A program made the position numbers and the translations under genes. A stretch of 64,000 nucleotides of DNA from Acinetobacter sp. NIPH 2100. GTDB taxonomy: Bacteria > Pseudomonadota > Gammaproteobacteria > Pseudomonadales > Moraxellaceae. The DNA is taken from positions 1,535,924 through 1,599,923 of the forward strand of contig NZ_KB850224.1 in the NCBI RefSeq assembly GCF_000369805.1, written 5' to 3'. The notes under the pieces were generated by a model. The model had not been told where the DNA came from, made no database searches, and was given only the letters and a program-made list of their open reading frames with translations. Numbering within the stretch: the first letter of the stretch is position 1; the number at the start of each line of letters is the position of its first letter. Of this stretch, positions 39,567-48,589 are shown piece after piece.

Positions 39567-39585
39567 AACATTGAGAATTATTCCC
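39567..39585. promoter_or_regulatory. Candidate Fur box before a small lipoprotein gene
   Basis: AACATTGAGAATTATTCCC agrees with the 19-base Fur consensus at about 12 positions by eye, including the core TGAGAATTATT. It lies 24 bases before the start of the lipoprotein gene at 39609. Confidence 0.4.
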
Positions 39586-39608
39586 AAATTGACTAGCATA
39601 ATGTCCAA

Positions 39609-40094
39609 ATGTTTCCTCGGCGATTTGCTATGTTTAATTCAAACTCTCCTGTAGCTGCAATCCTGTTATGCAGTGCGTTTTTATTGGCTGCTTGCGGAAA
39701 CTCAAATAATGAGCCAAAAGAAAAGGTAGAAATCAAACCTGCGCCAAAACTCAACAATGATGCAACAACCTATGCCAATGCAGCATGGAAGTTGATTAAT
39801 GACATTGATTCGATTGTTTATGATCAGCAAGTTGCTGAGATTGAAGAACAAGTCAGGAAGCCTTTACGTCAACTCAGTACAGATTGGCGTATCAATGTCA
39901 AAATGACTGACTCAGTGACGGAAGGGAAGTATGCACTTTGCCGTAAAGCACTCACCAGCTTGGATACATGGGCACGTGATGTAAAAGACAATGCCAATGC
40001 GTCTACTCAAAAGCAGGCTGATTATGAGCGTGATAAAGCACAGTGTAAGGATGCAATTGATAATCCTGCTTTAGGAAATACCTCACCGAAATAA
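39609..40094 (+). CDS. Small lipoprotein of unknown function
   Basis: A 161-residue protein with a lipobox LAAC near residue 29 if translation starts at 39609; the ATG at 39630 also gives a good signal peptide and may be the true start, since neither has a strong Shine-Dalgarno site. The mature part is charged and helical, with two cysteines (around CRKAL and QCKDA) that may pair. No known family is recognised. A Fur-like sequence lies upstream, so iron control is possible. Confidence 0.6.
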   Translation: MFPRRFAMFNSNSPVAAILLCSAFLLAACGNSNNEPKEKVEIKPAPKLNNDATTYANAAWKLINDIDSIVYDQQVAEIEEQVRKPLRQLSTDWRINVKMTDSVTEGKYALCRKALTSLDTWARDVKDNANASTQKQADYERDKAQCKDAIDNPALGNTSPK

Positions 40095-40106
40095 TTTGAT
40101 AGCAAT

Positions 40107-40137
40107 AAAAAAGCGAGATCATAAATCTCGCTTTTTT
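40107..40137. terminator. Bidirectional terminator
   Basis: AAAAAAGCGAGAT / ATCTCGCTTTTTT 13-bp stem with a five-base loop, between convergent small genes. Confidence 0.92.
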
Positions 40138-40158
40138 ATGGTTAAAGTTATCACTCAC

Positions 40159-40476
40159 TTATGATGTTTTTACTGTCTTGGCTGCTTCCTGTTTTGCTTT
40201 GCTTGCAGTAGTACTGGTCACTTTCTTGGTATCAGACGCAGCTTTCATGGCTTCGTGTTTACTTGTATCTTTGGTTTTGATCGCTTCTTTTTTAGCAGTA
40301 TTTGTCGCTTTGACTGTTTCTTTCTTGGTTTTGACTACACCAGCGGCCACACATTTTCCACCTTTATGATTTGGTCCTGTACCACCTTGGAGTTGGGTTC
40401 CTTTTGGGCAGGCAAATGCGCTAGCGCTTAATACGGTAAATAAACCTGAGGTTAGAATCGTTGCAATTTTTCTCAT
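40159..40476 (-). CDS. Exported Lys/Ala/Thr-rich small protein
   Basis: The start at 40476 (MRKIATILTSGLF) gives 105 residues and a clean signal peptide cut near SAFA|CPK; an upstream start adds five residues. A short segment with two Cys (CPKGT and KGGKCVAAG) follows. The last 60 residues are a low-complexity run of Lys, Ala, Thr and Ser with repeated KxxAxK units, similar in composition to histone H1-like or AlgP-like tails. Strong positive charge suggests binding to DNA, LPS or peptidoglycan outside the cytosol; this is inference. Confidence 0.55.
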   Translation of the reverse strand: MRKIATILTSGLFTVLSASAFACPKGTQLQGGTGPNHKGGKCVAAGVVKTKKETVKATNTAKKEAIKTKDTSKHEAMKAASDTKKVTSTTASKAKQEAAKTVKTS

Positions 40477-40680
40477 GATTGTCATCTGCATCGGATAAGC
40501 GATAGTGCTTAGCTTTAATGTAGATGGATTGAAGTCAATAAAGCAGATTGATTTTGTGAAATATTTTAGAGCATGCGTAGCATTTTATAGTAAGAGTTTG
40601 TCTTTTAATTTATGTTTAAGTTTAGAAGCATATTGCAAAAATAGCATTACTTAGCGATTTAAAATAAAAAGATTCTATGC

Positions 40681-41385
40681 TTATTCTTTGAGATGACCCA
40701 CTGTTGCCAGCTTTCTGAGTCCATCAAGATCAATCACTTCAATTTTTTTAAATCCTAAATGAATGACTCCCTGTTTCTCGAACAGGTTCAATTCCTGATT
40801 CACTGTTTGTCTTGATACGGTCAGCATATTGGCCAATTGGTCTTGTGAGATTTGAATATGAAAATCTTGGATAAAGGAACGGTTGCCATAACCTTCTAAG
40901 ATAAATAATAGACGCTGTGCCAGACGTTGGCTAATGCTCTGCGTTTGAATCGCAATTTGCTCTAAAAAGACGTAACGTAATTTCTGACTGGTCAGTAAAG
41001 CGAAGTAGTACCAATAATAAGGATTTTGTAGCAAAAAATCATGTAAAGGCAGGGCAGGAATTTGTAGCACGACACTCTTTTTCAATGCAATTGCATCATG
41101 CGAACGGGGTTGTTGATCGATGAGTGATATTTCACCAAACCACATGATCGGCTCTGCAATGGCGGCAATCGCTTCATTACCATTCACATCGATATAACCT
41201 AGGCTGATGGAACCTTCCAAAACACCATAAACACCGTCAAAAATATCTTGAGCACTAAACACCGCAGCATTTTTTTCAACGATATATTTCTTGCCACGCT
41301 CAATAATAAATTTTTGAAAGGGTTCAGCCAGATGACTAAACCAAGCGTTTTGCTGCAAATGTTCGATATAAATTGGGTCTAGCAC
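40681..41385 (-). CDS. Crp/Fnr-family transcriptional regulator
   Basis: A 234-residue regulator with an N-terminal cyclic-nucleotide-like sensor (about residues 25-130, with GVYGVLEGSISLGYIDVNG) and a C-terminal helix-turn-helix (SQDQLANMLTVSRQTVNQELN near residue 182). The start is GTG at 41385 with AAGGA six bases upstream. No Fnr-type cysteine cluster is seen at the N-terminus, so it is not an oxygen sensor of that type. The ligand is unknown. It is divergent from the Mpo1-like gene. Confidence 0.85.
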   Translation of the reverse strand: MLDPIYIEHLQQNAWFSHLAEPFQKFIIERGKKYIVEKNAAVFSAQDIFDGVYGVLEGSISLGYIDVNGNEAIAAIAEPIMWFGEISLIDQQPRSHDAIALKKSVVLQIPALPLHDFLLQNPYYWYYFALLTSQKLRYVFLEQIAIQTQSISQRLAQRLLFILEGYGNRSFIQDFHIQISQDQLANMLTVSRQTVNQELNLFEKQGVIHLGFKKIEVIDLDGLRKLATVGHLKE

Positions 41386-41491
41386 AACATTTCCTTTGTT
41401 AAAAATAGATCCATATGTCAGCTACATGACAACTTCACATTGATATTTCTTATAGATTAACAGCATAAACGAATTATATGAGGAATGAGAA

Positions 41492-42025
41492 ATGACAAAT
41501 TTGGAACGTCTGCTCAGCCAGTATGCGGCTTATCACTTAGATCGAAGTAATATAGTGACCCATTTTGTGGGGATTCCGTTAATTGTTTTTTCCACTTTAT
41601 GCTTAACTGCCCGTGCAGGTGTGGACATTTCAGGTGTTTCAATTACCTTAGCACTGGTGCTGATCGTTCTCAGTACACTCTATTATATTTCACTAGATAA
41701 ACTATTCGGCATTCTCATGCTGATTTTATTCGTATTGGTTTATCCATTCGCTGTCAAAATTGCAGCTTTACCAATGTGGAGTTGGTTAGGTGCCAGTATT
41801 GGTATTTTTGTGGTGGGGTGGGTATTTCAATTTATCGGTCATTATTTTGAGAAGAAAAAACCTGCCTTTGTTGACGATTTGATTGGTTTGGCGATCGGAC
41901 CATTATTTGTGCTGGCAGAATTTGTTTTCTTGCTCGGATTCCGTAAGCCTTTACATGAGCGTATTTTAAAAGAAGCGCAAATGAAACGTGCTGAAATGGA
42001 TATGAAGCCGCAAACAGTGTCTTAA
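41492..42025 (+). CDS. Mpo1-like (DUF962) membrane protein
   Basis: A 177-residue inner-membrane protein with four hydrophobic segments. The family motifs are present: YAAYHLDRSNIVTHFVGIPL near residue 12 and FQFIGHYFEKKKPAF near residue 114. Yeast Mpo1 is an Fe2+-dependent dioxygenase that shortens 2-hydroxy fatty acids by alpha-oxidation, and the conserved histidines (HLD, HFVG, GHYFE) are likely metal ligands. A similar role in bacterial lipid metabolism is inference. GAGGAATGAGAA precedes the start. Confidence 0.85.
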   Translation: MTNLERLLSQYAAYHLDRSNIVTHFVGIPLIVFSTLCLTARAGVDISGVSITLALVLIVLSTLYYISLDKLFGILMLILFVLVYPFAVKIAALPMWSWLGASIGIFVVGWVFQFIGHYFEKKKPAFVDDLIGLAIGPLFVLAEFVFLLGFRKPLHERILKEAQMKRAEMDMKPQTVS

Positions 42026-42048
42026 ATTAACTATTTCAGTAAGAGGAA

Positions 42049-42076
42049 GCCAATACTATTCGGTGTTGGCTTTTTT
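42049..42076 (+). terminator. Terminator after Mpo1-like gene
   Basis: GCCAATAC / GTGTTGGC stem (one G-T pair) with a six-base loop followed by TTTTTT, 24 bases after the stop. Confidence 0.8.
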
Positions 42077-42120
42077 ATTTAAGCAATAAATGCTTTTAAA
42101 CGTTCAGGCTACTCAATAAA

Positions 42121-42151
42121 AAACCGCCAATAAGCGCATTATTGGCGGTTT
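42121..42151 (-). terminator. Terminator after ychF
   Basis: AAACCGCCAATAA / TTATTGGCGGTTT 13-bp stem with a five-base loop; a run of T follows on the minus strand. It lies about 20 bases after the ychF stop. Confidence 0.88.
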
Positions 42152-42169
42152 AGCTATCACAATACTGAT

Positions 42170-43261
42170 TTAAACGTTAAAACGGAAATGCAATACGTCG
42201 CCGTCTTGAACGACATAAGTTTTACCTTCTAAACGCCATTTACCTGCTTCTTTGGCACCGTTTTCACCGTTGTATTGAATGAAGTCATCATATGCAACAC
42301 ATTCTGCACGGATAAAACCTTTCTCAAAGTCAGTGTGAATGACACCAGCTGCTTGTGGCGCAGTTGCACCGACTTTAACGGTCCAAGCACGAACTTCTTG
42401 TACACCTGCAGTGAAGTAGGTCTGTAAGCCAAGTAAACTATAACCTGCACGAATCACCACGTTTAGACCAGGTTCTTCCATACCCATTGCTTCAAGGAAT
42501 TCAGAGCGATCTTCATCTTCTAATAATGAAATCTCAGCTTCGATCTGGTTGCAAAGGGGAACAACAATGGCATTTTCTTCAGCAGCAAGTTTTTTTACTG
42601 CGTCAAGGTGTGGATTATTTTCAAAACCATCTTCTGCTACGTTGGCAATATACATGGTTGGTTTAAGCGTCATTAAACCGAAACCGCGAACAGCTTTACG
42701 TTCGTCATCAGAAAGATCAGCCGCACGTGCTGGTTTGCCTTCATCAAGCAAAGGCTGAATTTTTTCTAAAACCGCTTTGGTTGCAAGCGCTTCTTTGTCA
42801 CCACCTTTTGCTGCTTTAGTCAAACGTAGCAAAGCTTTTGCAACAGTATCAAGATCCGCAAGTGCAAGTTCGGTATTGATCGTTGCGATATCATCTAATG
42901 GGTCAATTTTACCATTCACATGAATGACGTTTTCATCTTCAAAGCAACGTACCACGTGTGCAATGGCATCTGTTTCACGGATATTGGCAAGGAATTGGTT
43001 ACCCAAACCTTCACCTTTTGATGCACCTGCAACGAGGCCTGCAATATCAACGAATTCCATCGTAGTCGGAATAACACGTTGTGGTTTAACAATTGTTGTA
43101 AGTTTATCTAAGCGTGGATCTGGAACAGGTACAATCCCTGTATTCGGTTCAATGGTACAAAATGGAAAGTTTTCAGCAGCAATCGCTGCCTTTGTTAATG
43201 CATTAAATAATGTAGATTTACCTACGTTTGGCAGACCAACAATACCGCAATTAAAACCCAT
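42170..43261 (-). CDS. ychF: Ribosome-binding ATPase YchF
   Basis: Obg-family P-loop protein that prefers ATP and binds the ribosome; it affects the translation and oxidative-stress response. The start MGFNCGIVG at 43261 gives 363 residues, the same length as E. coli YchF. The P-loop GLPNVGKST is near residue 8, FVDIAGLV is switch II, and the C-terminal TGS-like domain ends with [14 protein letters not shown]. An upstream start adds four residues. A terminator follows. Confidence 0.97.
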   Translation of the reverse strand: MGFNCGIVGLPNVGKSTLFNALTKAAIAAENFPFCTIEPNTGIVPVPDPRLDKLTTIVKPQRVIPTTMEFVDIAGLVAGASKGEGLGNQFLANIRETDAIAHVVRCFEDENVIHVNGKIDPLDDIATINTELALADLDTVAKALLRLTKAAKGGDKEALATKAVLEKIQPLLDEGKPARAADLSDDERKAVRGFGLMTLKPTMYIANVAEDGFENNPHLDAVKKLAAEENAIVVPLCNQIEAEISLLEDEDRSEFLEAMGMEEPGLNVVIRAGYSLLGLQTYFTAGVQEVRAWTVKVGATAPQAAGVIHTDFEKGFIRAECVAYDDFIQYNGENGAKEAGKWRLEGKTYVVQDGDVLHFRFNV

Positions 43262-43311
43262 GAAACCACTCACAAATGTGTTATTTAAAAATTGCTGCTG
43301 ATTTTACATGA

Positions 43312-43332
43312 AAGCCATGACAAAGTCATGGC
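43312..43332 (-). terminator. Hairpin after metI
   Basis: AGCCATGAC / GTCATGGCT nine-base stem with a three-base loop, 24 bases after the metI stop. The T tract is weak, so termination strength is uncertain. Confidence 0.5.
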
Positions 43333-43355
43333 TCGAGCGGATTATCAATTCGACA

Positions 43356-44015
43356 TTAAACTTTGCGTTTATCGAGCTGTTTGGCAATATTATCGCCTGT
43401 ACTTTGGACGAGCATGACCAAGACAATCAATACCAAGATGACGGCCAACATCACTTGCATATCAAAACGTTGATAGCCATAACGATAGGCAATATCACCG
43501 AGTCCACCTGCACCAATCGCACCGGCAATGGCAGAAGAGCTGATCATGGTGACAATGGTCACGGTAAAGCCTGCAATAATCCCTGGTAAGGCTTCTGGAA
43601 GTAACACATGCCAAAGAATTTGTTTACGATTACAGCCCATCGCTTGTGCTGCTTCAATCAGGCCTTGATCGACTTCACGTAAACTGACTTCTGCAATACG
43701 GGCGAAGAAAGGAATTGCGGCAATGGTTAAAGGTACAATTGCGGCTAACACACCATAACTGGTGCCGACAATCCAACGGGTAAACGGAATTAATGCCACC
43801 ATTAAAATCAGGAAGGGGACTGAACGGGTAATGTTAATCACCCAACCTAATGACTGGTTAATTTTCTTGGATGGATAAATACCAAAATCTGCAGTGCTGA
43901 CGAGAATCAAGGCAATCGGTAAACCAATCAAAAATGCAAAAATGGCTGAAACACCGACCATCACTAAAGTATCGATTGTTCCTGTCAGTAGTAAATCAAT
44001 GAGCTGATTGTGCAT
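43356..44015 (-). CDS. metI: Methionine ABC transporter permease MetI
   Basis: Inner-membrane channel subunit of a MetNIQ-type importer for methionine or related sulfur compounds. The 219-residue protein has about five membrane segments and the EAA loop (EAAQAMGCNRKQILWHVLLPEALPG near residue 140) that docks to the ATPase. Its start overlaps the end of metN by 20 bases and has GAGG eight bases upstream. It is the last gene of the sulfur-scavenging block, so the substrate may be a methionine analogue rather than methionine. Confidence 0.9.
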   Translation of the reverse strand: MHNQLIDLLLTGTIDTLVMVGVSAIFAFLIGLPIALILVSTADFGIYPSKKINQSLGWVINITRSVPFLILMVALIPFTRWIVGTSYGVLAAIVPLTIAAIPFFARIAEVSLREVDQGLIEAAQAMGCNRKQILWHVLLPEALPGIIAGFTVTIVTMISSSAIAGAIGAGGLGDIAYRYGYQRFDMQVMLAVILVLIVLVMLVQSTGDNIAKQLDKRKV

Positions 44016-45069
44016 ATCCGATCACCTCAAGTTGTGTAATTACAGGATGTTTTTCAAATTGTGCGTCATTTAAGTCAAATTCAAGGTTGCCAATACCAAT
44101 CACCAGTGAGCCAATGGTTTGTTGTTGAATGGTGTCCACTTGACTGTGATAGATCTGAACTGGGCTATTAAAACCACCAAGCAATTCGTATAAATCAGGA
44201 ACCGATTTCGATTCACTTGCGTATTTCAATTTTAAAATCTGATGGGTGGTGTGCTGGTCAAGGGTTTGGCTCAGTTCAAAGGGTAAGTTCACTTTTTCAA
44301 GATTGAGTAATTCTTGCGTGATTTGTTGTTGGGGATCTGAAAATACTGACCAGACTTGCCCAGCTTCAACAATTTCCCCTTGATCAATCACTACCACTTG
44401 ATCGCAAATCTCTTGAATAACCTGCATTTCATGCGTGATCAAAACAATGGTCAAACCCAAGTCTTGATTGATCTGTTTTAACAAAGCAAGGATATTGGCA
44501 GTACTCTCGGGGTCGAGTGCCGACGTTGCTTCATCACAGAGCAGGATTTCAGGCTGAGAAACCAAAGCACGGGCGATACCGACACGTTGTTTCTGCCCAC
44601 CTGAGAGTTGGGCAGGGTAATCATGATGTTTGGCACTTAATCCAACTAGTGTCAGTACATCATTAACCCGTTGTTCAATTTCAGCCTTGTCATAAGCTGC
44701 GATACGCAGCGGTAAAGCCACATTTTCCCATACGGTTTTGGCAGACATTAAATTAAAATGCTGAAAAATCATGCCAATTTTTTGTCGTGTTTTGATCAAC
44801 TCAGCATGACTCAGTTCAGCAATATTTTGTTGGTGAATCAAAATACTGCCTGTATCAATTGCTTCCAGACCATTTAAGGTACGAATAAGTGATGATTTAC
44901 CCGCACCGCTTTTACCGATAATGCCGACAATCTGCGCTTTAGGAATATCGAGATTAATGTCTTTTAAGGCATGTAGGCGTTGGCCCTGTATTTCATAAAA
45001 TTTATTTAAGCCGCGTATTTTCAGATGTGGAACTGAAAAATCAACCTGTGATCCAAAACTCACCATCAT
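43996..45069 (-). CDS. metN: Methionine ABC transporter ATP-binding protein MetN
   Basis: ATPase subunit of the importer. The ATG at 45069 follows AAGGAG; the frame runs on upstream but that part is not coding. The 357-residue protein has the Walker A motif GKSGAGKSS near residue 53, the signature LSGGQKQRVGIARAL near 155, Walker B ILLCDEATSALDP near 175, and a C-terminal NIL/ACT-like domain (after residue ~255) that in E. coli binds methionine and inhibits transport. Located eight bases after metQ. Confidence 0.92.
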   Translation of the reverse strand: MMVSFGSQVDFSVPHLKIRGLNKFYEIQGQRLHALKDINLDIPKAQIVGIIGKSGAGKSSLIRTLNGLEAIDTGSILIHQQNIAELSHAELIKTRQKIGMIFQHFNLMSAKTVWENVALPLRIAAYDKAEIEQRVNDVLTLVGLSAKHHDYPAQLSGGQKQRVGIARALVSQPEILLCDEATSALDPESTANILALLKQINQDLGLTIVLITHEMQVIQEICDQVVVIDQGEIVEAGQVWSVFSDPQQQITQELLNLEKVNLPFELSQTLDQHTTHQILKLKYASESKSVPDLYELLGGFNSPVQIYHSQVDTIQQQTIGSLVIGIGNLEFDLNDAQFEKHPVITQLEVIGYAQSAH

Positions 45070-45077
45070 TGTTCTCC

Positions 45078-45908
45078 TTACTTCCAGCCAGGGAACCAAA
45101 GTGTTGGGCCAAAATCGCTGTCTAATGCGGCTTTGACTTTCGGCGAGTTTTGATAAATCTCGACAAATTTCTGTAGTTTGTTGTCTTTATCTTGATAGTT
45201 ATCACGCACCACAAATAAAATCGCATAACGCTTGTTGGTATTATCATCAAACAGTAAGGCACTTTCAGGATCAGCCGTTTTTGCCAAGCGTAAGTAATGT
45301 GGATAGCCAAAAGCTAAATCAACATCATCAATGGCACGTGCAGTTTGAGGACCTTCAACTTCGGTAAATTTCAGGTTTTTCGGATTTGCAGTAATGTCTT
45401 TTAGTGCAGAAAGGTGATTATTGCTGTCTTTAAGTTCAATCAGCTTAGCTTGTTGTAAAAGCAGTAATGCACGACCTTGATTCACGGGATCATTGGGAAT
45501 GGCAACCGTTGCGCCATTTGGGAGTTCATCAAAACTTTTATATTTTTTGGAATACAGTCCTACATGTGAAGCCGCACCTGCAGCAAAGGATTTTAATTTA
45601 AACCCCGTTTCCTTAATCGCATTATCCAAGAATGGTTGATGCTGGAAAAAGTTCGCATCAATGTCACCATGATTTAAGGTAATGTTCGGCGTATTCCAAT
45701 CGGAAAATTCCACCAATTTCACATTTAAACCCTGTTGTTTGGCTTCATCCGCAGCGACTTGTAGGGGATGTGCAAACGAAGGGCTAATACCAATCACTAG
45801 TTCACTGCTGTTATTGTGTCTTTGTTTATTCCAAATGAATAACGCGATAATTGCGATAACAACGACAAGGCCAATACCTAACCATTTTTTTGAGGTAGTT
45901 TGAGCCAT
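45078..45908 (-). CDS. metQ: MetQ-type substrate-binding protein with membrane anchor
   Basis: A 276-residue binding protein of the NlpA/MetQ family (ELVIGISPSFAHPLQVAADEA, ITLNHGDIDANFFQHQPFLDNA, NDPVNQGRALLLLQQA). The N-terminus has a hydrophobic helix (about residues 9-26) without a lipobox cysteine, so it seems anchored by an uncleaved helix rather than by lipid. First gene of the Q-N-I order. TTGGAG precedes the ATG. The cluster suggests a substrate such as methionine or an organosulfur compound; the exact ligand is not shown. Confidence 0.88.
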   Translation of the reverse strand: MAQTTSKKWLGIGLVVVIAIIALFIWNKQRHNNSSELVIGISPSFAHPLQVAADEAKQQGLNVKLVEFSDWNTPNITLNHGDIDANFFQHQPFLDNAIKETGFKLKSFAAGAASHVGLYSKKYKSFDELPNGATVAIPNDPVNQGRALLLLQQAKLIELKDSNNHLSALKDITANPKNLKFTEVEGPQTARAIDDVDLAFGYPHYLRLAKTADPESALLFDDNTNKRYAILFVVRDNYQDKDNKLQKFVEIYQNSPKVKAALDSDFGPTLWFPGWK

Positions 45909-45943
45909 TTATTTCTCCAATTCTATTCTTAAACGTGTAAGTG

Positions 45944-47356
45944 CTAAGCACTAATTTCTTCAATTCTTTTTAGATCATCGGTGTTGTTATGCGTTCTACA
46001 CCGGAACTGATCGGCAGGATGGCTTGCGGCTAAATGATCGCCTTGAGCAAACAGTTTGTTACGCAGTGAACCTGTTGCATATTCAGTTTTATAACGCCCA
46101 CGTTGTTGTAACTCTGGGATCACCAGTCGAATAAAATCATGATGTGATTCAGGCGCAACGGTACGGGTCAGGTTAAAACCATCGATGCCTGTCTGATCAA
46201 GCAGCTCAATCAGATATTCAGCAACTTCAGTACCACTGCCGACGATGAGAGGATAACGTCCACCGAGAACATGTTGGGCTTTCAGGTCATTTTTACTGAT
46301 ACGCTGTTCTTTAAATTTTTCATTGACGGAAGCAATGCTGTTGCTTTTTTGATAGGGAATCGCTTCATTATCAGCAAACTTGGCAAGGTCAATACCGACT
46401 GAGCTGGCATAATGGGCTAAACCTGCTTCAGGGCTGGCATATTGGCGATATTCAGCCAGTTTTTGTTGTGCGAGTTCGTGTGTTTCAGCCACAACAACGG
46501 TAATCCCGACAAAGATCTTAAGGCCATGCGCATCACGACCTTGTTGCGTAGCCTGCTGTCGTATCTTATTGACTTGCTGACGTATTTTTTCAGGTTGATC
46601 ACCGCCAATAAAAATACATTCTGCATGACGCGTGGCGAACTGTAGTCCTTTCGGTGAAGCACCTGCCTGAAATAATGTTGGGGTACGTTGTACCGACGGC
46701 GCCACCTGAAATACACCTTGGCTTTGGTAATATTGCCCTTGATGATTGATCGAGTGGACTTTGTTTGGATCAGTAAAAATACGCTGTTGCTTATCTTTCT
46801 TTAAGGCATCATTTTCCCAAGAACCTTCCCAATATTGATAGCAAAGCTGTAGAAACTCCTCGGCCTGATCATAACGCGCATCATGATCTTTTAAGCCTTT
46901 TTGTCCAATCAGGCGTTCGGCACTATCCAGATAACCTGTGACAATATTCCAACCGAGACGACCTCGGGTTAAATGATCAAGACTGGCAAAACGGCGTGCA
47001 AATTGGTAGGGCTGTTCATAGCTTAGATTGACGGTCACGCCAAAGCTTAAATTCTGTGTCACCAAGGCCATTGCTGAAATCAGGGTCGAGGGATCATGAC
47101 TAGGCAACTGGATCGACTCTTTTAAGGTCAGATCGATACCATTTTGATAGACATCATAAACGCCCGTAATATCAGCTAAAAATAAACCATCAAACAAACC
47201 TTGTTCTAAGGTTTGTGCCAATTCAGTCCAATAATTCAGTTCATTAAAGCGATGTGATTGATCACGCGGATGGGTCCATAAACCGTGATTGATATGACCA
47301 ACACAGTTCATATCAAAAGCATTCAGTAAAATTTTCTTCGGGAGATTTTGACTCAT
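45944..47356 (-). CDS. NtaA/SnaA/DszA-family FMN-dependent monooxygenase
   Basis: Luciferase-like flavin monooxygenase that uses FMNH2 supplied by a reductase and oxidises small sulfur or nitrogen compounds. The ATG at 47356 gives 470 residues, the family's usual length; the upstream open frame overlaps the neighbour and is not coding. Signatures include HINHGLWTHPRDQ, WNIVTGYLDSAE and FQAGASPKGLQFATRHAECIFIGG. It follows the sfnB-like gene by a one-base TGATG overlap, so they are coupled. Dimethylsulfone or methanesulfonate-type substrates are plausible but not shown. Confidence 0.88.
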   Translation of the reverse strand: MSQNLPKKILLNAFDMNCVGHINHGLWTHPRDQSHRFNELNYWTELAQTLEQGLFDGLFLADITGVYDVYQNGIDLTLKESIQLPSHDPSTLISAMALVTQNLSFGVTVNLSYEQPYQFARRFASLDHLTRGRLGWNIVTGYLDSAERLIGQKGLKDHDARYDQAEEFLQLCYQYWEGSWENDALKKDKQQRIFTDPNKVHSINHQGQYYQSQGVFQVAPSVQRTPTLFQAGASPKGLQFATRHAECIFIGGDQPEKIRQQVNKIRQQATQQGRDAHGLKIFVGITVVVAETHELAQQKLAEYRQYASPEAGLAHYASSVGIDLAKFADNEAIPYQKSNSIASVNEKFKEQRISKNDLKAQHVLGGRYPLIVGSGTEVAEYLIELLDQTGIDGFNLTRTVAPESHHDFIRLVIPELQQRGRYKTEYATGSLRNKLFAQGDHLAASHPADQFRCRTHNNTDDLKRIEEISA

Positions 47357-48579
47357 CACAGTGTCCCTCGGCGTGGTGGTAAGATACCGTTCAGGACATA
47401 ATTGCCAATAAAGTAATATTTCCAGCGTGCGGCATCGTGCAAGGTATGTACCCGTGCATTTCGCCAATGACGATCGAGACCATCTGCACGTTGACTGCCA
47501 CGGCTGCCTGCCAATTCAATCAATTTAGAAGATGCTTTTAAGGCGGTTTCCGTACTATGCGCACGAACTTTGGCGACATCAATTGAGGCTTTGGCTAAGT
47601 TCTCTGCATTGAGTTCCTGTTTAGCGATATCAACTGATTGAGCTGCTTGTTTGAGTAATAGTTCACTGGCTTTAACATCAGTTGCTACGCGACCCAATTC
47701 AGACAGAGTTAATGGATCTTGAGTTGCTGATTCAATATTGGCATCAATCCAGGGGCGAGCCACACGCACGCGTTGTAGTGTTTCCTCAAATGCGGCACGG
47801 GCAATCCCAACTTCAATCGCAGCATGCATGATTTGTGCAAATGGTCCGACCAAAGACAACTGTTTGAAAGCGGTATCAAAAGGAATGACATCTTCTTTGG
47901 CAACGAAGACCTGATTAAACTTGACTGTGCCACTGCCTGTGGTGCGTTGACCAAAACCAGACCAGTCATCAATCAGCTCAAGGCCTTGGCTGTCGCGTTG
48001 TACAAAAGCTAGAAACTCATTACCGGCTTCATCCACCACTAAGGTTGGAATACGATGGGCGAATAGACTGCCTGTGCAATAAAACTTTTCTCCTTGAATC
48101 AGATAGCCGTTTTCACTTGGAATCAATGTGGTTTGCTTATGGGCTGAAGTGCGAGTTTTAAATTCAGCCAGTGCATTACCGAAACGAGCGCCTTGTAAAA
48201 CTTCTTGATAGAGACGTTTCTTTTGTGCTTCTGTGCCTGTATTTCGCAGTACTTCCAATGCATAGAAGTGATTTTGTGGAATTTGTCCAATCGAACCATC
48301 CGCACCGCTAAACAGGGCAATGACTTTGGCTACGGTGAGGCTGGAAACCTCTGCACCGCCATACTGTTTAGGTACGGTAATCGCCCATAAACCAGACTGG
48401 CTATAGGTTTCGATTTCAGTGAACGGTAAGTTTCGATTGGCATCGCGTTCTACAGCAGCTTGTTTAAACTGTTGACTCAGTTGTGTGGCAATGTCCAGTG
48501 CTTCCGCATCGCTTCGAATGATATGTGCTGTTTTAAGATTGGTTTTGGCAAAACCTTGTAATTCTTGGTATGAGGTCAT
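47356..48579 (-). CDS. SfnB-family sulfur-acquisition oxidoreductase
   Basis: A 407-residue acyl-CoA-dehydrogenase-like flavoprotein of the SfnB group used for growth on dimethylsulfone and other organosulfur sources. It has the acyl-CoA dehydrogenase fold: N-terminal helices, a beta domain near IDDWSGFGQRTTGSGTVKFN, and a C-terminal helical bundle with RVHTLHDAARWKYYFIGNYVLN. AAGGAG precedes the ATG. Substrate-specific catalytic acids cannot be assigned. It is a paralogue of the next gene; both end in the same WRNARVHTLHD motif. Confidence 0.9.
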   Translation of the reverse strand: MTSYQELQGFAKTNLKTAHIIRSDAEALDIATQLSQQFKQAAVERDANRNLPFTEIETYSQSGLWAITVPKQYGGAEVSSLTVAKVIALFSGADGSIGQIPQNHFYALEVLRNTGTEAQKKRLYQEVLQGARFGNALAEFKTRTSAHKQTTLIPSENGYLIQGEKFYCTGSLFAHRIPTLVVDEAGNEFLAFVQRDSQGLELIDDWSGFGQRTTGSGTVKFNQVFVAKEDVIPFDTAFKQLSLVGPFAQIMHAAIEVGIARAAFEETLQRVRVARPWIDANIESATQDPLTLSELGRVATDVKASELLLKQAAQSVDIAKQELNAENLAKASIDVAKVRAHSTETALKASSKLIELAGSRGSQRADGLDRHWRNARVHTLHDAARWKYYFIGNYVLNGILPPRRGTL

Positions 48580-48589
48580 GATTTACTCC

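Noticed and set aside
45909..45943. Methionine or SAM riboswitch before metQ
   Set aside because: Only 35 bases separate metQ from the gene upstream, too short for a riboswitch, and no hairpin is seen.
47357..47467. N-terminal extension of the flavin monooxygenase
   Set aside because: It overlaps the end of the SfnB-type gene and lacks family similarity; the ATG at 47356 gives the usual family length.
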